A stretch of 64,000 nt of DNA from Candidatus Defluviibacterium haderslevense. Lineage in GTDB: Bacteria > Bacteroidota > Bacteroidia > Chitinophagales > Saprospiraceae. The DNA lies in assembly GCA_016712225.1 (NCBI GenBank), contig JADJRL010000003.1:2245501-2309500 (forward strand), given 5' to 3'. Shown here piece by piece: positions 45,422 through 54,906 of this stretch; position 1 is the stretch's first letter, and each line of letters starts with the position of its first letter. Under the pieces are notes generated by a model, which did no database searches, was not told the DNA's origin, and saw only the letters and a list, made by a program, of their open reading frames with translations. Position numbers and translations under genes: made by a program.

Positions 45422-46015
45422 ATGATTAGCTCTAAATCTAAAACCAGCCATTTGGATGGCAATGCGATCATTGCTCAGCTGATTAAGGGCGAAATGTCGA
45501 TATTAGACAAGGTTTATGATCATTACAAGCCTGAATATTTAAAATGGGCGGAGAAGAAGTATCCAGGACTTAACCCAGAGGATTTTTTAGATAGTTGGCA
45601 TGATGCCATTATTGCATTTTATGAGCAAGTAGCCGCAAATAAATTAAAATCCATACAATATGAATTAAAGACTTATTTATTTACAATTGGTTATCGGATT
45701 TTGATAAGAAAACATAAGAAAATGCAGGAAATCATTGACGATGAATATATCGATACACAAATGAGCATTGAGTCTATGGAATATTTCACGGCTACAGAAG
45801 ATTTATCAGAAGAAAGAAAGGATTTACTTTTAAATGCAATCAACGAATTGCCACCCCAAAGTAAACAGGTTTTGATGTTAAGATTTATTGAGGGAAAATC
45901 ACTAAAGGATATATCTCAAATTTTGAATTACGGTTCTTTAAATGTGCTTAGTGCTACAATTTCGAGAAGCTTGAAACGATTAAAGGAAAATATTAAAATG
46001 AACCTAGAATTATAG
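45422..46015 (+). CDS. ECF-type RNA polymerase sigma factor
   Basis: 197 residues. Region 2 is about 25-95 (ILDKVYDHYKPEYLKWAEKKY, PEDFLDSWHDAIIAFYEQV) and region 4 about 135-190 (LLNAINELPPQSKQVLMLRF, EGKSLKDISQILNYGS, RSLKRLKENIK). It directs RNA polymerase to a specific set of promoters. The next gene, 4 bp downstream, encodes a single-pass membrane protein with TPRs that is the natural candidate for its controlling partner. The caspase-TPR gene is just upstream. Confidence 0.9.
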   Translation: MISSKSKTSHLDGNAIIAQLIKGEMSILDKVYDHYKPEYLKWAEKKYPGLNPEDFLDSWHDAIIAFYEQVAANKLKSIQYELKTYLFTIGYRILIRKHKKMQEIIDDEYIDTQMSIESMEYFTATEDLSEERKDLLLNAINELPPQSKQVLMLRFIEGKSLKDISQILNYGSLNVLSATISRSLKRLKENIKMNLEL

Positions 46016-46019
46016 TTGG

Positions 46020-46910
46020 ATGGATGAGCAAGAGCTAATATGGATAGAGCGCTATTTAGCGGGGGAATTGTCTGAACAGGAAATTGCGAAGTTCCATAAA
46101 AGGATGATGGAAGATCCTGCCTTTAATTCAGAAGTTGAACTTTCTAAATTGGCATTAAGCTCACTTCGATTGGCAAAAAGGGCAGAGTTAAAGGCGCATT
46201 TTAGTCACAGAGATAAAATAAAAGTGGGAAGTTCCAGTAAGTATTTTATTGGAGTAATTGCTGTTTTGTTAATTGTTTCTGTTTTATGGTTTATGAGTTA
46301 CAAAAAATCTAATCCCGAGACCATTCAATACATGGACTCAAAAATAGATACTGCATTAATGAATACAGATAAACCGATCATAAATGATACGATGAGCATT
46401 CCTAAGCATCCTTATCCGATAGCTAAAAAAGAAATAGTACCTAATAATAAGGAGAATGAAATAGCCAAAACACCTGAAAGTGCTGGAGAGCTTTATGCAA
46501 TGCATTATACGCCATTTAAAGATGAATCACTCCATATCGGTTTACGCGGACAAAATGAAATGACATCTTATACTCAATTTATACAATATTATTTAGCAAG
46601 CAATTATCAAGCGACCCTTTCTGCGTTTGACTCTCTGGGCGTATCATTACAGAAGAGTGATAATGTGTTATTTATTAAGGCTAATGCTTTAATGGCTCTT
46701 AATGAAATTGATGAAGCCCAATCTCTTTTTTCTAACATCATTAACAGAAATAAATCGAGGTATATTAATGCTTCGAAATGGTACCTAGCCATGTGTTATT
46801 TGAAGGAGAATAAGCTTAAAGAAGCAAAAAAAGTATTTGGTGAGGTAGAATCAAAGAACACACAACAGATATTGAATCAACTCGCGCACATTTTAAATGG
46901 AAAGAAATAA
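46020..46910 (+). CDS. Single-pass membrane protein with C-terminal TPRs, candidate anti-sigma factor
   Basis: 296 residues. The cytoplasmic N-terminus (DEQELIWIERYLAGELSEQEI, about 1-70) resembles the short anti-sigma-like segment that often follows ECF sigma genes in Bacteroidota. One transmembrane helix covers about 77-94 (FIGVIAVLLIVSVLWFM), then a linker, then TPR-like helices at about 190-290 (YYLASNYQATLSAFDSLG, FIKANALMALNEIDEAQSLF, WYLAMCYLKENKLKEAKKVF). It starts 4 bp after the sigma gene. It probably ties the sigma factor to an envelope signal sensed through the TPRs; this is inferred from layout. Confidence 0.65.
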   Translation: MDEQELIWIERYLAGELSEQEIAKFHKRMMEDPAFNSEVELSKLALSSLRLAKRAELKAHFSHRDKIKVGSSSKYFIGVIAVLLIVSVLWFMSYKKSNPETIQYMDSKIDTALMNTDKPIINDTMSIPKHPYPIAKKEIVPNNKENEIAKTPESAGELYAMHYTPFKDESLHIGLRGQNEMTSYTQFIQYYLASNYQATLSAFDSLGVSLQKSDNVLFIKANALMALNEIDEAQSLFSNIINRNKSRYINASKWYLAMCYLKENKLKEAKKVFGEVESKNTQQILNQLAHILNGKK

Positions 46911-47618
46911 TAAGAGTTGACTTAATCGATAAGCACTAAGGTTATTTTTTTTCTGATTAGGCAACTTTTCCTTATTGAGATATTTTGGATCAAAATGTAA
47001 ATTACAAAACTTCATTAACTCATTTAAATGGAGTCAATTCATAAGCCAAATTTTTTGATTTGGGTTTCAAAATCTAAATTCTATGGCAATATCTGCTATC
47101 ATACACACCGTTTAATTTAAATAGCGGCAAGAAAAAATTAATAATATATATATTTATTGCCCCTAAGAAATCCTAGTGCAATATCGGGGAATATATATAA
47201 ATATACCACCATGTATTTTTTTAAATCCTCATCTTTAATACCAAGGACTCTTTTGTCTGTTTTAGCCCGGACTAACTAACAAATGAATAGACTACAAAAG
47301 AAAATCCGAAAATATTACTTGGTTCATGTTAAGAATTTGAGCTTGAGAATTACTAATTATAGAATCAAGACAAATAGGAACAAATTTCGATGCGGTACTA
47401 AAGATTTGTAATGAACAAGTAGGTGCTTAATTAGTGACCTTGAAAGCCTTTAAAAGACATTTTTTTATTACATCTATCGACGAAGCGTATTTTAAATTTA
47501 GTATGGATCCAACAGCAGGCATACAGGACTAAGGTACTTGTATGAGTATCTTACTATTGGACCATTGTGATATAAAAAACAAAAATTTATTAAATTCAAA
47601 TATTTAAATCTTGTTATT
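46911..47618. other. 708-bp intergenic region, nothing identified
   Basis: No open frame with coding character, no terminator and no repeat that I can name. The sequence is AT-rich with stops in all frames. The promoter of the serine hydrolase gene must lie at its right end, but no exact TAnnTTTG box is near the start. Confidence 0.4.
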
Positions 47619-49148
47619 ATGAAATACTTTTATTCAATTTTTTTATTACTTATTCTCAATGTAATAAGTGCCCAAAATCTAGAGCGTAATAATCAATTAT
47701 CTAACCACATTAAGGAGTACTATTTTACACGTCCAAGTTTGGATCTATTTTCTAAAATTGGAGAAAAAGTACAGCAAACAGAAATTAATTATTTTTCCAA
47801 TTTGGATCCGGAACTTGAAAAAATATTTAATGGCATCATAGATTCTACTTTCCGTGAGTATCAACCTATTGGTATAAGCGCAGAAGTAAGATTAGGGGAA
47901 GATAAATATTGGAAAGCTAGTATGGGAATTTCACATGGTCAAACTAAAATAAATCCTGATGATATTATGGGTATCGCCTCCATGACAAAGTTATTTACGG
48001 CTGCAGCGATATTGAAATTTGCCGAAGAAGGCAAATTGAAATTGACCGACAGTATCAAAAAGTATTTGCCAAATCAGAAAAATGTTAATTTAAATGCCAC
48101 AGTGTATCAATTATTAAATATGACTGCTGGACATGAGACCACTAATAATCCTAATTTTTGGAATATTATCCTGCGTGATTCCAATAGAATTTGGACATCA
48201 CAACAGATTTTAGATACCTTCAATTTACGTAAACCTTTGTATTCACCAGGAGCTAAATTTTACTATTCAAATACAAATTACATCATACTCGCTATTATTC
48301 TTGAAAAAGTATCAGGTAAATTCTATCATGAAGTCATAGAGGAAAAAATATTACAAGTGCACAATTTAAATCATACTTTTTTATTTCCTCAAGAAAAAGA
48401 CATTTTACCGGTTCATTATTGGTCTTATTATGACCTTACCTCTGGACCATTTGTTGATTTTGCGGATCCTGCAGATGATCCATTTTATCACAAACCTTTC
48501 TTTTCAGCTTACTGGAGTAGTGGAGCTTATTTTTCCAATTTGGATGACATGTCAAGGTGGTTGCGAATTCTGGATAAGAATTTTTTATCAACTGAATTTA
48601 AGGCCAAACAAAAGGAAATCGTTTTTCCTTTCGGTACTCAGGATTTTGGATATGGATTGGGATTGAGTTATGAAAAAGTATTAGGGCATGATTTTTATGG
48701 ACATGATGGAAATTTATTTTATAATGCAAGCGGTGCCTATTGTCCGGACTGGGATGCAAGTTTTGTTGTATTGAATAATGATGGACGTGAAACGTGGATT
48801 AATGATCCATTATTTTATTATTCCTTGGTATTAAAATATCGTTTGATCAATGCCTATAAATTATGGTTAGACATTGGCACCGGGACTCATTATTCACTGA
48901 AGAACTCAGATTTAAAATTGTCTCCAAACCCTTGTAAAGACTTTATACAAATCGATATTCCTTCGGCTGACTATTTAAATACTAATATGAGCATTTTGAA
49001 TGCATTGGGAAATCGATTAAGTACTTTTCAAATTAATGAGGAAAAACAAAAAATATCAATTCATCATCTTCAGCCAGGTTTGTATTATCTGGAAACAACT
49101 AAAAGAGCTGGAACTATTGGTTTGCAAAAATTTATTGTATTAGAATAG
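47619..49148 (+). CDS. Secreted serine hydrolase (class C beta-lactamase fold) with T9SS sorting domain
   Basis: 509 residues. Signal peptide 1-18. The serine beta-lactamase/D-Ala-D-Ala carboxypeptidase fold shows SxxK at 121-124 (IASMTKLF), YSN at 216-218 (YYSNTNY), and a GHDG segment near 370 as the third motif. A T9SS type A sorting domain starts near 435 (LSPNPCKDFIQIDI). A peptidase or esterase acting outside the cell is expected; a true antibiotic lactamase is unlikely given the T9SS export. First of three same-strand secreted proteins with gaps of 62 and 10 bp. Confidence 0.85.
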   Translation: MKYFYSIFLLLILNVISAQNLERNNQLSNHIKEYYFTRPSLDLFSKIGEKVQQTEINYFSNLDPELEKIFNGIIDSTFREYQPIGISAEVRLGEDKYWKASMGISHGQTKINPDDIMGIASMTKLFTAAAILKFAEEGKLKLTDSIKKYLPNQKNVNLNATVYQLLNMTAGHETTNNPNFWNIILRDSNRIWTSQQILDTFNLRKPLYSPGAKFYYSNTNYIILAIILEKVSGKFYHEVIEEKILQVHNLNHTFLFPQEKDILPVHYWSYYDLTSGPFVDFADPADDPFYHKPFFSAYWSSGAYFSNLDDMSRWLRILDKNFLSTEFKAKQKEIVFPFGTQDFGYGLGLSYEKVLGHDFYGHDGNLFYNASGAYCPDWDASFVVLNNDGRETWINDPLFYYSLVLKYRLINAYKLWLDIGTGTHYSLKNSDLKLSPNPCKDFIQIDIPSADYLNTNMSILNALGNRLSTFQINEEKQKISIHHLQPGLYYLETTKRAGTIGLQKFIVLE

Positions 49149-49210
49149 AATATTGTTTTAAGACCTTAGGATTTTAATCCAATTCAATCATCAATTTACT
49201 ATTTATTAAT

Positions 49211-52200
49211 ATGCGAAGATGTACACTTTTCTTTATTTGGACTTTCTTTTGTTTGTCTGATGGTTTTTGTCAATCTGTAGTAGATCAAAACATTTTAAGT
49301 TTAATTCACAATCATTGGCCCGGAGAAGTATTTTTAGATGGATCAAATGTAAAAATTAGTCGGACTGTTTCAAAAATAGGAGAAATCCAACATTATTATA
49401 TTCAACAACAATGGAATGATATTGAAATAATGTCAGCCATCAATTCAGTACATTTACAAGCAAATAACAAGTATTATAGCCCTAATCGATTTTTTCCTAT
49501 TTCTGTGTTACAAGGAATTCCTACAATTGCCAGAATAGAGCACGAGCAGTCTGTTCAAATTGCTTTAGCTGAAATATTTTCTGATTTTTCAATTCAAAAG
49601 AATGTAGGTTATGAAGCCATTGTACATAGTGAATTATTAAAGAAAGAAGCAAAAGTTAAATTGAATTATATAACTGATTCCACCGGTAAGTTATTTCTCT
49701 GTTACAATTGGCAATTGGAACCGAAAGAATCATCTGACATTTGGGAAATATTTATAGACATTAACTCTGGATCAATAATTCAAAAAATAAATCGAAAACT
49801 TAGTTGTTCATTTAGTCCGCTCGATGCGCAAAAGAGCTGTGTGGATTGGGATCAAAATAAGCAATATACAAGTTTTAATCCTTGGTCTACAAATCAAAGT
49901 AGTTCATTGATTGAGGCCCAATATCATGTGTATGCATTACCCATTGAAAATCCGAATCATGGCCAAAGGACTATGGAGACGGATGGCCAGGATACTATTG
50001 CATCTCCTTTGGGTTGGCAAAGCATTGAAACAGGTATGCAAATTGATATAACCAAGGGAAATAATGTCCATGCTTATTTTGATAGCTTATTAGCAGACCT
50101 ATCTATTGGTAACGAACCTAGTGGAGGAGATAAACTAGTATTTGATTTTCCACTATCTCCAAACCAAACTACGCACCCTAAATTAAATCCTAATCCAGGT
50201 ACTGTAAATGCATTTTATACAGCTAATAGAATACACGATATCTTATACCATTATGGATTTGATGAGCAAGCTGGAAATTATCAGTTTAATAATTTTGATA
50301 AAGGTGGATTCGGAAATGATCATACGATTATTGAGTGTCCGGATTTATTTGCAATTGATAATGCCAATGCTTGGACTGGTGTCGATGGAGATAACTTGAG
50401 AATTCAGATGTTCCCTTGGACTCGATACTACAGTTATGATTTAAAAATTTTGGATGAACATGGTGCATGGAAAGCTATGGATATACTTAGATTTAAATTC
50501 GGACTTGCACCGTCATCAAAGAAGCAACAGTTTATCCTACAAGATTACGCAAAACTATTTCCAGAGGATCCTTATGCTTGTAATCCAATTCCAATATCTC
50601 TCAATAATACCATTGTGCTGATAAAGCGAGGAGCTTGCAAACTCTTAGAGAAAATTTTAAACGTCCAGCGTGCAGGAGCGGCAGCTGTTATTATTGTTAA
50701 TTTTAATGATGAACTATTTAGTATTCCAGAATTAGGTGAAAGTAATAAGGTGAATATTATGTGTTTTTCTTGCAGACTCAGTGTATATGAACAATTAAAA
50801 ATTTACCTTGAGAAACAGAATTTAATTTTATTGGATGAAGAAGAAGATCGTAGTAAAAAATTAATTTTTGATTCTGGCTTTGATAATGGAATTATTGCAC
50901 ATGAATACATGCATGGTGTTTCTAATCGATTAACTGGAGGACCTAATAGTGTAAGTTGTTTAATAAGAGGAGAACAAATGGGTGAAGGGTGGAGTGATTT
51001 TTTAGGAGGATTATTGACTTTTAAAAATGAAGCTGAAATATTTGGACTACATTCTATAGGAACTATGGATGCTCCGAATCATGATGTATATTCAGGAATA
51101 AGACGTGCCCCTTATTCTATTGATAAAAAGTATAATGATTTTGACTATAATGATATCGATGGAAGATATGAAGTGGGCGAGGTGTGGGCATTATGTTTGT
51201 TTGATTTGCTTGGAAGTATGGTAACAAAATATGGATTTGATCCTAATTGGTCCAATCAAAAGAGTGGAAATGCCAAAACACTTCAATTAGTCATGGAAGG
51301 TATGAAATTGCAAGCTTGCCAACCTGGAATAGTTGATGGTAGAAATGCCATTTTATTAGCAGACACGTTAATCAATAATTCAGAAAATGCTTGTCAGATT
51401 TGGGAATCTTTCGCAAGAAGAGGGGTCGGTTATTTTGCGTCACAAGGATCTTCATTAGAATTATCTGATGAATCGATTAATTTTGAATCATGTCCACAAT
51501 GTAGTCATCAAATATCTATTGTTAAGAATGCGCCAGATTTTATATTTGCCGGAGACACTATTAGAATTAATATTGGCATATATAATAATACAAAAGATCA
51601 GATTAATGAAATAACAATTGCTGATAGTATACCTTCTAATTGTACTGTTGTTCATGGTTCATCCAATTATCCATTCACTAGTATTTCCAAAGAAGCGATT
51701 GATTTCCAATTTCCAGGATTAGCATCTGGTGACTCGATTCAAATCAATTATTTATTATACAGTGATCCAATGCTTCAAAGTAAATTCTATTGGATGGATA
51801 GTCTTTCAGATGTTGTAACATTGGATCAATGGGAGACTCAACTTATTCAAGGGGTGGCAGAGTGGCAATATGAAGAAAATGTAATAGATCATTCAAATAG
51901 TTGGGTGTATGAATTAAATCAAATTGGAATTCCATCTGAGGCCATTCTAAGTTTAAAAAACACCATTCATATAGAAAGTGGGAAGGAATTGTTTGTTTTC
52001 TTTCACCATTATAATTTAAAATATAAACACCATGGTGCTATTGTAGAAGTATCAACGGACCATGGACAGACCTGGAATTATGTTCCCGCTCATGATATTA
52101 TGTATTCCACTTATAAGGGAAAACTTAACCCTACGGTAAATGGCAAAGAAAATTTTTATTGTTATAATAACATTTCCACTCCTGAATTGGAGATGGGAAT

Positions 52201-52714
52201 CATGAATTTAGAATCATTTATTGGGAAGGATGTAAAAATTCGATTTCATCTCGTGTTAGATCAATATTCACTACCCATTTCTTCAAATTTTAATGGTTGG
52301 ATATTGGATAATGTTGGATTTATAAGAGATCCCTATTTTTATCAAAGCGGATTAAATACCAAAATTTCCGGGAAAAGTTTGAGTTCAGTTCAAATGAGAG
52401 AAAAGGGTATTTTGGTAATCCCAAACACCTTGCCACCAACTCATACATTCAATAATAGAGATAATAAACAGACGATAGTCATTTTTCCGAATCCGGTACA
52501 ATCGAAATTTAAATTGGTTTCAAATAGTGAACTTCCCAAAAATTCAACATATGATATTTATAATTTAATGGGACATAAGGTAATTTCAAATTTTGATCAA
52601 CCCATTAAAAATGGGGAAGATATTGATATAACTGCATTATCTTCTGGATTATATATTCTGAAAGTGTATACTCCATTTTATCGAATAGCTGAAATTTCAT
52701 TTATAAAAATTTAA
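49211..52714 (+). CDS. Secreted M36 (fungalysin-like) metallopeptidase with PA domain and T9SS sorting domain
   Basis: 1167 residues. Signal peptide 1-20; an FTP-like propeptide about 25-195; the M36 core begins with VNAFYTANRIHDILYHYGF (332-350). A protease-associated (PA) domain (about 425-545, VLIKRGACKLLEKILNVQRAGAAAVIIVN) is inserted before the zinc site HEYMH (564-568), and the third ligand Glu592 is in GEGWSDF. A DUF11-like segment (about 765-860), a jelly-roll-like segment and a T9SS type A sorting domain (IFPNPVQSKFKLV, about 1092) follow. It is an extracellular protease for polypeptide degradation. The next gene follows after 10 bp. Confidence 0.9.
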   Translation: MRRCTLFFIWTFFCLSDGFCQSVVDQNILSLIHNHWPGEVFLDGSNVKISRTVSKIGEIQHYYIQQQWNDIEIMSAINSVHLQANNKYYSPNRFFPISVLQGIPTIARIEHEQSVQIALAEIFSDFSIQKNVGYEAIVHSELLKKEAKVKLNYITDSTGKLFLCYNWQLEPKESSDIWEIFIDINSGSIIQKINRKLSCSFSPLDAQKSCVDWDQNKQYTSFNPWSTNQSSSLIEAQYHVYALPIENPNHGQRTMETDGQDTIASPLGWQSIETGMQIDITKGNNVHAYFDSLLADLSIGNEPSGGDKLVFDFPLSPNQTTHPKLNPNPGTVNAFYTANRIHDILYHYGFDEQAGNYQFNNFDKGGFGNDHTIIECPDLFAIDNANAWTGVDGDNLRIQMFPWTRYYSYDLKILDEHGAWKAMDILRFKFGLAPSSKKQQFILQDYAKLFPEDPYACNPIPISLNNTIVLIKRGACKLLEKILNVQRAGAAAVIIVNFNDELFSIPELGESNKVNIMCFSCRLSVYEQLKIYLEKQNLILLDEEEDRSKKLIFDSGFDNGIIAHEYMHGVSNRLTGGPNSVSCLIRGEQMGEGWSDFLGGLLTFKNEAEIFGLHSIGTMDAPNHDVYSGIRRAPYSIDKKYNDFDYNDIDGRYEVGEVWALCLFDLLGSMVTKYGFDPNWSNQKSGNAKTLQLVMEGMKLQACQPGIVDGRNAILLADTLINNSENACQIWESFARRGVGYFASQGSSLELSDESINFESCPQCSHQISIVKNAPDFIFAGDTIRINIGIYNNTKDQINEITIADSIPSNCTVVHGSSNYPFTSISKEAIDFQFPGLASGDSIQINYLLYSDPMLQSKFYWMDSLSDVVTLDQWETQLIQGVAEWQYEENVIDHSNSWVYELNQIGIPSEAILSLKNTIHIESGKELFVFFHHYNLKYKHHGAIVEVSTDHGQTWNYVPAHDIMYSTYKGKLNPTVNGKENFYCYNNISTPELEMGIMNLESFIGKDVKIRFHLVLDQYSLPISSNFNGWILDNVGFIRDPYFYQSGLNTKISGKSLSSVQMREKGILVIPNTLPPTHTFNNRDNKQTIVIFPNPVQSKFKLVSNSELPKNSTYDIYNLMGHKVISNFDQPIKNGEDIDITALSSGLYILKVYTPFYRIAEISFIKI

Positions 52715-52724
52715 AATACAAATT

Positions 52725-54575
52725 ATGCGTAGTTACTTTTTATTAAATAAGATATGTTGTTTATTTCTATTTATAAGTTTAGGAATATTCAAGCTCCAAG
52801 GTCAGTTGGTTAAGCCTAATGATAGACATTATTTTAATGACGAGGCTTATGAAAATCTTAAGAGAGCATTAAGCCTCTCTGCTGTTGTTCAAAACAAAGA
52901 GGTAATCGTGGGAGCAACATTTGAAGAATATCAGAATTATGGATGTAATTTGCATCAACTGCAAATGAATTCAAAAGGAAAAATCAATGTATTGTATACT
53001 TTGCGTTTAAGTGCTTCAACAGATCAATTTGGAATTGGATATAATTTCTTTAATGGAAGCCAATGGGGAAAAATTCCAACAAATTATTTGTATCCAATAC
53101 ATGTATTTCATCCAACCATTAATGAGTTTGAAGATGGCTCGCAAGTCGTAATTGGCAATCCATTAGATGGAACACCATTAAAGATACTAAGTCGAAAATC
53201 AATTTCAGATACGTTTATTTTAAAAAACATTCCTAATTCAGATATTTTAGCCTACCATCAGGCTATAGTTGGGGGATCTAATAATCAAACACTTCATCTT
53301 GTTGGTACTAGTTTATTACCCTTTAAAGGTATAGGATTTGCACCATTTTATTTCAGATCACAAAACAAAGGAAAGAGTTGGGATAAAACGAGGATGTTAC
53401 TTCCTGGTTTAGATTCGAATGATGTGAAAGAATTTTATGCTTATTCTACATATACTCAAATTGCCTCAAAAGGCAATCGTGTCGCTATCGGATTGTTTAA
53501 TTACTTTAATGATATATTAGTATATATTTCCGAAGACAATGGAAACACTTGGGAGAAAAGAATCATAAATAAATTTCCCAAAAAGAGATATATTTATGAT
53601 CAAGGAATTGATAGTACTTTGCTTCCTAGGATTCCAGGGTTCGATCCAGGATATATATTTACTAGTGGAGGTCAAGGTACTTTATTGTTTGATAATAATC
53701 AGAAATTACATCTTGTATTTGACGGGATTTACTATAGGGATGCTATTGCAAATGATAATAGAAGTGAAATTCCATATTGTTCAACAGGTTTATATTATTG
53801 GAATGAATCAATGAAAGCAGAAACAAGTATTCGCATTACAGGAATTCCAGACATGAATAAGAATCAGAATATCGATGTGGATTGTATAGGTGAACCTTTT
53901 GGCGGATATTATCCTGTCAATTCAATTGCTAATTGGCCAAGTATAGCATTTGATAAAAATAATATAATGTATATATGCTATTCTTCTTTGAGAGAAGGTA
54001 CAGATTATATCAGTGATGTAAATCAACTACAATACCGACATGTGTTTATTCAGTATTCAATGAATGAAGGTAAGAATTGGTCTGAGCCTTACGATGTCAT
54101 TAATAAAGACCTCATCAACCTCCCCAATTTGACAAATAAAATTGAAGCGACATATCCGCAGTTGAATCCTTCAATAGATTCTACAGTATCCATTTTATAC
54201 TTAAGAGATTTTTTGCCTGGTTCTGCTGGTAATAATAATCATGGATCTGCACAAAGTAATGTGATGTTTATGAGCTTTGATAAAAATATACTTTTTAATG
54301 TTACACATACGGCTGATATAAAAATTCCAGATATCGTTTCTATTGTACCAAATCCTGCTAAGACTTATATTGATATTCACCTAAATGATAAGAAACAATG
54401 CATTCAATCCATTAGCTGCTTCTCCAATGATGGCGTGGAGGTTTATAGAAATAAAATTTCACAAAAAAAATGGGAAAGCCAACAAATTGATATATCCATG
54501 TTTAGTCCTGGTATTTATTATTTGCAATTTCAGTTTGCCGATCATATGGAATATCAGAAATTTGTTAAAATATAA
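52725..54575 (+). CDS. Secreted sialidase-like BNR-repeat protein with T9SS sorting domain
   Basis: 616 residues. Signal peptide about 1-26. A beta-propeller is indicated by Asp-box (BNR) motifs: RSQNKGKSWDK, ISEDNGNTWEK (a perfect SxDxGxxW) and YSMNEGKNWSEP. A T9SS type A sorting domain starts near 540 (IVPNPAKTYIDIHL). I see no sialidase arginine triad with confidence, so enzymatic function is open; many such proteins are non-catalytic propellers. It probably shares a transcript with the M36 peptidase (10-bp gap). Confidence 0.7.
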   Translation: MRSYFLLNKICCLFLFISLGIFKLQGQLVKPNDRHYFNDEAYENLKRALSLSAVVQNKEVIVGATFEEYQNYGCNLHQLQMNSKGKINVLYTLRLSASTDQFGIGYNFFNGSQWGKIPTNYLYPIHVFHPTINEFEDGSQVVIGNPLDGTPLKILSRKSISDTFILKNIPNSDILAYHQAIVGGSNNQTLHLVGTSLLPFKGIGFAPFYFRSQNKGKSWDKTRMLLPGLDSNDVKEFYAYSTYTQIASKGNRVAIGLFNYFNDILVYISEDNGNTWEKRIINKFPKKRYIYDQGIDSTLLPRIPGFDPGYIFTSGGQGTLLFDNNQKLHLVFDGIYYRDAIANDNRSEIPYCSTGLYYWNESMKAETSIRITGIPDMNKNQNIDVDCIGEPFGGYYPVNSIANWPSIAFDKNNIMYICYSSLREGTDYISDVNQLQYRHVFIQYSMNEGKNWSEPYDVINKDLINLPNLTNKIEATYPQLNPSIDSTVSILYLRDFLPGSAGNNNHGSAQSNVMFMSFDKNILFNVTHTADIKIPDIVSIVPNPAKTYIDIHLNDKKQCIQSISCFSNDGVEVYRNKISQKKWESQQIDISMFSPGIYYLQFQFADHMEYQKFVKI

Positions 54576-54906
54576 GTTGTAGTTAAAGTTCTAGAAATGA
54601 TATTGGTTTATATTAATTATTTGTAAGAAATTCAAATCAAGTCTAATATCAAAATAGTTCTTATTTTTCCTATAGTTACCCTTTTAGTATCGCTACCAAC
54701 AGCAAAAGCAGTAACTCAAATTGGTCTGAGTCAGGATTTATTGAATGTTAGAATTTTCTGAATTTGGTTTAGGATGATATTTTGGATTGAACATTAATTT
54801 GTATTTCAAAATCTGACTTCCGAGGTTGATAAGCATTCCTTTCTGGAAATTAAATGTAACCTTAGAATTTATGTCTTAAAATCCTCAATAGATCATTGAG
54901 ATAACA
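54576..54906. other. 331-bp intergenic region between convergent genes
   Basis: No gene with a start codon. A 44-codon stretch (54627-54758, plus strand) reads like a signal peptide (VLIFPIVTLLVSLPTAKA) but has no start codon and stops at once, so it could be a gene remnant or chance. Confidence 0.4.

Noticed and set aside
47140..47210. ATTGCCCC...GGGGAAT partial inverted repeat as an RNA element
   Set aside because: Pairing is imperfect, the spacing is long and there is no adjacent promoter or T run.
54627..54758. Signal-peptide-like stretch without a start codon
   Set aside because: Only 44 codons, no ATG, GTG or TTG at its beginning and no continuation; possibly a gene remnant but not supportable.
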